From positions 1-64,000 of the forward strand of contig JAUXAU010000005.1 in assembly GCA_030619765.1 (NCBI GenBank): DNA of 64,000 nt. The letters are read 5' to 3'. Of this stretch, positions 62,503 to 64,000 are shown piece by piece. A model generated the notes under the pieces. That model was given only the letters and a program-made list of their open reading frames with translations, did not search any database and was not told where the DNA came from. The translations under genes were made by a program, and so were the position numbers. Origin of the DNA: Thermoplasmatota archaeon (GTDB lineage Archaea; Thermoplasmatota; E2; DHVEG-1). The first letter of the stretch is position 1; every line of letters begins with the position of its first letter.

Positions 62503-63075
62503 ATGAAAGAAGTGCTTCGCCAAAAAATGTTGAAGAAAAGAAGCGATGTACCTAAATCAAAGATATTAGAAAAAAGTAATCAAATAAAAAAAAGACTTTT
62601 TAAAATAAAAGAGTTCAATCAGGCGAGTGCAATTCTCTTTTACGCTTCTTATGATAATGAGGTTTATACTCACAATATGATAAAGGAATGTATATCAAAG
62701 GGGAAACATGTAATTGTACCAGTCACCAGCAAAGAGAACAGAAGTTTAATTTTATCTAAACTAGAAAACTGGGAGGATCTTGAATGTGGTGTTTATGGTA
62801 TTTTAGAACCTGGAAAAGAACATGTGAAAGAAGTCTCTCTCGATGTGATTGATCTCATTGTTATTCCCGGTGTCGCCTTTGATGAGCGCGGCTATAGGAT
62901 TGGACACGGGATGGGTTACTATGACGGCCTATTGGTAAATTCTACAAAGGCTAATCACATTGGATTGGCTTTTGAGTTTCAGTTAGTAGATGAAATACCC
63001 ATAGAATATCATGATATGAAAGTAGATAAAATTGTTACTGAAGAAAGAATAATCACTTGTAGCGATGCTATGTGA
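62503..63075 (+). CDS. 5-formyltetrahydrofolate cyclo-ligase family protein
   Basis: A 190-residue protein. The ATP-dependent enzyme makes 5,10-methenyltetrahydrofolate from 5-formyltetrahydrofolate. Typical parts are the basic N-terminus (MKEVLRQKMLKKRSDV), SAILFYASYDNEVYTHNMI, CGVYGILEPGKEH and the signature VIPGVAFDERGYRIGHGMGYYD. ATG 62503 gives normal family length; the longer frame to 62386 is not family-like. The gene meets purP tail to tail, with an 8-bp overlap of stops. Confidence 0.92.
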   Translation: MKEVLRQKMLKKRSDVPKSKILEKSNQIKKRLFKIKEFNQASAILFYASYDNEVYTHNMIKECISKGKHVIVPVTSKENRSLILSKLENWEDLECGVYGILEPGKEHVKEVSLDVIDLIVIPGVAFDERGYRIGHGMGYYDGLLVNSTKANHIGLAFEFQLVDEIPIEYHDMKVDKIVTEERIITCSDAM

Positions 63076-64000
63076 CTATCTCTTTTAGCTTATCCCTCTC
63101 TATCGCTTTTTTTATCTCCATTGCTATCCTTTCACCATAGCTTATTGACTCACCGTAAAGATAACCAGAATGCGGCGTGAAACGAGTCAGCGGACTGCCA
63201 GGTATTCTCATTGAAACATCAAAAACTACCATTTCTTCTTTTCCTTTATCCGCAGCAATGGCACCCTGAAGCGCAAATGGACCAATTATGCCAGGAGGAT
63301 ATTCCTTTTTAGTGGTTTTAACAAATTTTTCACCAAGTGTAAATATTTTCTCAATAATGGATTCCTTAGTTGTCGCTGCGATATGACCAGTCTCGATTAT
63401 TTTAGGTTTCATATGTTTAAGAACTTCCAGTTGTTCATTTGCAGGAAGCCGGATAAGACCATCAAGATTAGTTTGTCTTCTCGTATCTGTGCCCATTATC
63501 TCAAGCTCGTCATCAATTACTGAATAGAAATAATTGAAATTAATCTGCGCACCAATAACATATTCCTCAATGACTGCTTTTTCAAGCGCTTTTTTTGTTA
63601 TCATTCTCTTGGCAAGCATTTCATCAGATTTTTTCTTATAATCATCATAATTTGTTGCATAGAAAAAAGCTCTTTCATAGCCTCGAATAGCTTCATTCAC
63701 TTTTATTATTACAAGCCTATCAATATCCTTTGGTGATTTGAATATCTTGGGAAACCGTATACCTGCCTTTTCTAAAAGATAATATTGATTCTTTGGAACA
63801 TCCCTTTCCTCGAGTTTTAGCATAGAACGGGTTCCGTAAATTGGAACCATGAAATTTTTTTCTATATCATTAAAGTCGAAATAAACCCAGAAATATCTGT
63901 TATGTATAAAGATAGCATTTTCCTTTCTCAATTGCTCCTGAACTTTTGGTTTTGTAATATCTGAGAACTTGTCAAGAACTATTGTCTCATCAACACAACC
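63068..64000 (-). CDS. purP: PurP, archaeal FAICAR synthetase (partial, runs off the window)
   Basis: The visible part is 310 residues and open to the window end; the 5' end is missing (the frame continues past ATG 63931 with KFSDITKPKVQEQLRKEN). PurP uses formate and ATP to make 5-formaminoimidazole-4-carboxamide ribonucleotide in archaeal purine synthesis. The ATP-grasp pattern can be seen: IYGTRSMLKLEERD, KAVIEEYVIGAQINFNYFYS, PFALQGAIAADKGKEEMVVFDVSMRIPGSP. The catalytic metal site lies in VFDVSMRIPG. Confidence 0.93.
   Translation of the reverse strand, partial: GCVDETIVLDKFSDITKPKVQEQLRKENAIFIHNRYFWVYFDFNDIEKNFMVPIYGTRSMLKLEERDVPKNQYYLLEKAGIRFPKIFKSPKDIDRLVIIKVNEAIRGYERAFFYATNYDDYKKKSDEMLAKRMITKKALEKAVIEEYVIGAQINFNYFYSVIDDELEIMGTDTRRQTNLDGLIRLPANEQLEVLKHMKPKIIETGHIAATTKESIIEKIFTLGEKFVKTTKKEYPPGIIGPFALQGAIAADKGKEEMVVFDVSMRIPGSPLTRFTPHSGYLYGESISYGERIAMEIKKAIERDKLKEIVT

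Overview
The window is from an AT-rich archaeon. It encodes transcription factor B, an Alba protein, a PurP-type purine enzyme, an SSV-type integrase split across a tRNA-Pro gene, TATA-type promoters, and the archaeal mevalonate route through phosphomevalonate dehydratase and a UbiD-like decarboxylase. NosD-like beta-helix proteins, a C25-type surface peptidase and an AglD/UPF0104-type membrane protein suggest an uncultured sediment euryarchaeon, possibly Thermoplasmatota-like. That placement is inference; no rRNA is present.

1-2.1 kb carries housekeeping-like genes (secreted protein, TFB, Alba). 2.3-18.8 kb is accessory DNA. Its centrepiece is a locus I read as a TIGR-Tas system: arrays with an exact 36-bp period in which two different 9-bp repeats alternate with 9-bp variable spacers (3915-5075, 6354-6760, and an orphan array at 18518-18730). 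Between the first two arrays lie a nuclease-less Nop/IS110-like protein gene (5086-5970) and a small ribbon-helix-helix gene (6141-6302). All appear to be read from one minus-strand promoter near 6816, and each array ends in a hairpin on its presumed 3' side. The system class (tandem interspaced guide RNA arrays with Tas proteins) is known from recent work. An archaeal, three-array locus with these extra parts looks worth direct study.

6.8-18.2 kb holds a gene framed by 53-bp perfect inverted repeats, then a dense plus-strand operon of virus- or plasmid-like genes: type IA topoisomerase, two YkgJ-like cysteine-cluster proteins, several zinc ribbons and three small HExxH proteins, one needing a -1 frameshift at an A AAA AAC site. 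19.2-23.5 kb is a large C25-type surface peptidase gene between 51-bp direct repeats.

24487-37662 is a 13.1-kb integrated element bounded by 46-bp att copies. The right copy lies in an intact tRNA-Pro(GGG), and integration splits the integrase gene. Cargo includes an ATPase-HTH-nuclease fusion, three exported proteins with nearly identical leaders and divergent bodies, beta-helix and Ig-like surface proteins, and a second nuclease-like protein.

37.7-53.7 kb is chromosomal metabolism: SemiSWEET, two UbiA prenyltransferases, ornithine carbamoyltransferase, and an undefined lipid- or quinone-like cluster (epimerase, two methyltransferases, glycosyltransferase, radical SAM/SPASM, PaaK-like ligase, two B12-radical SAM enzymes, two CrtC-like proteins). 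53.7-57.8 kb is the mevalonate operon. The window ends with a giant membrane protein, 5-formyltetrahydrofolate cyclo-ligase and a partial purP.
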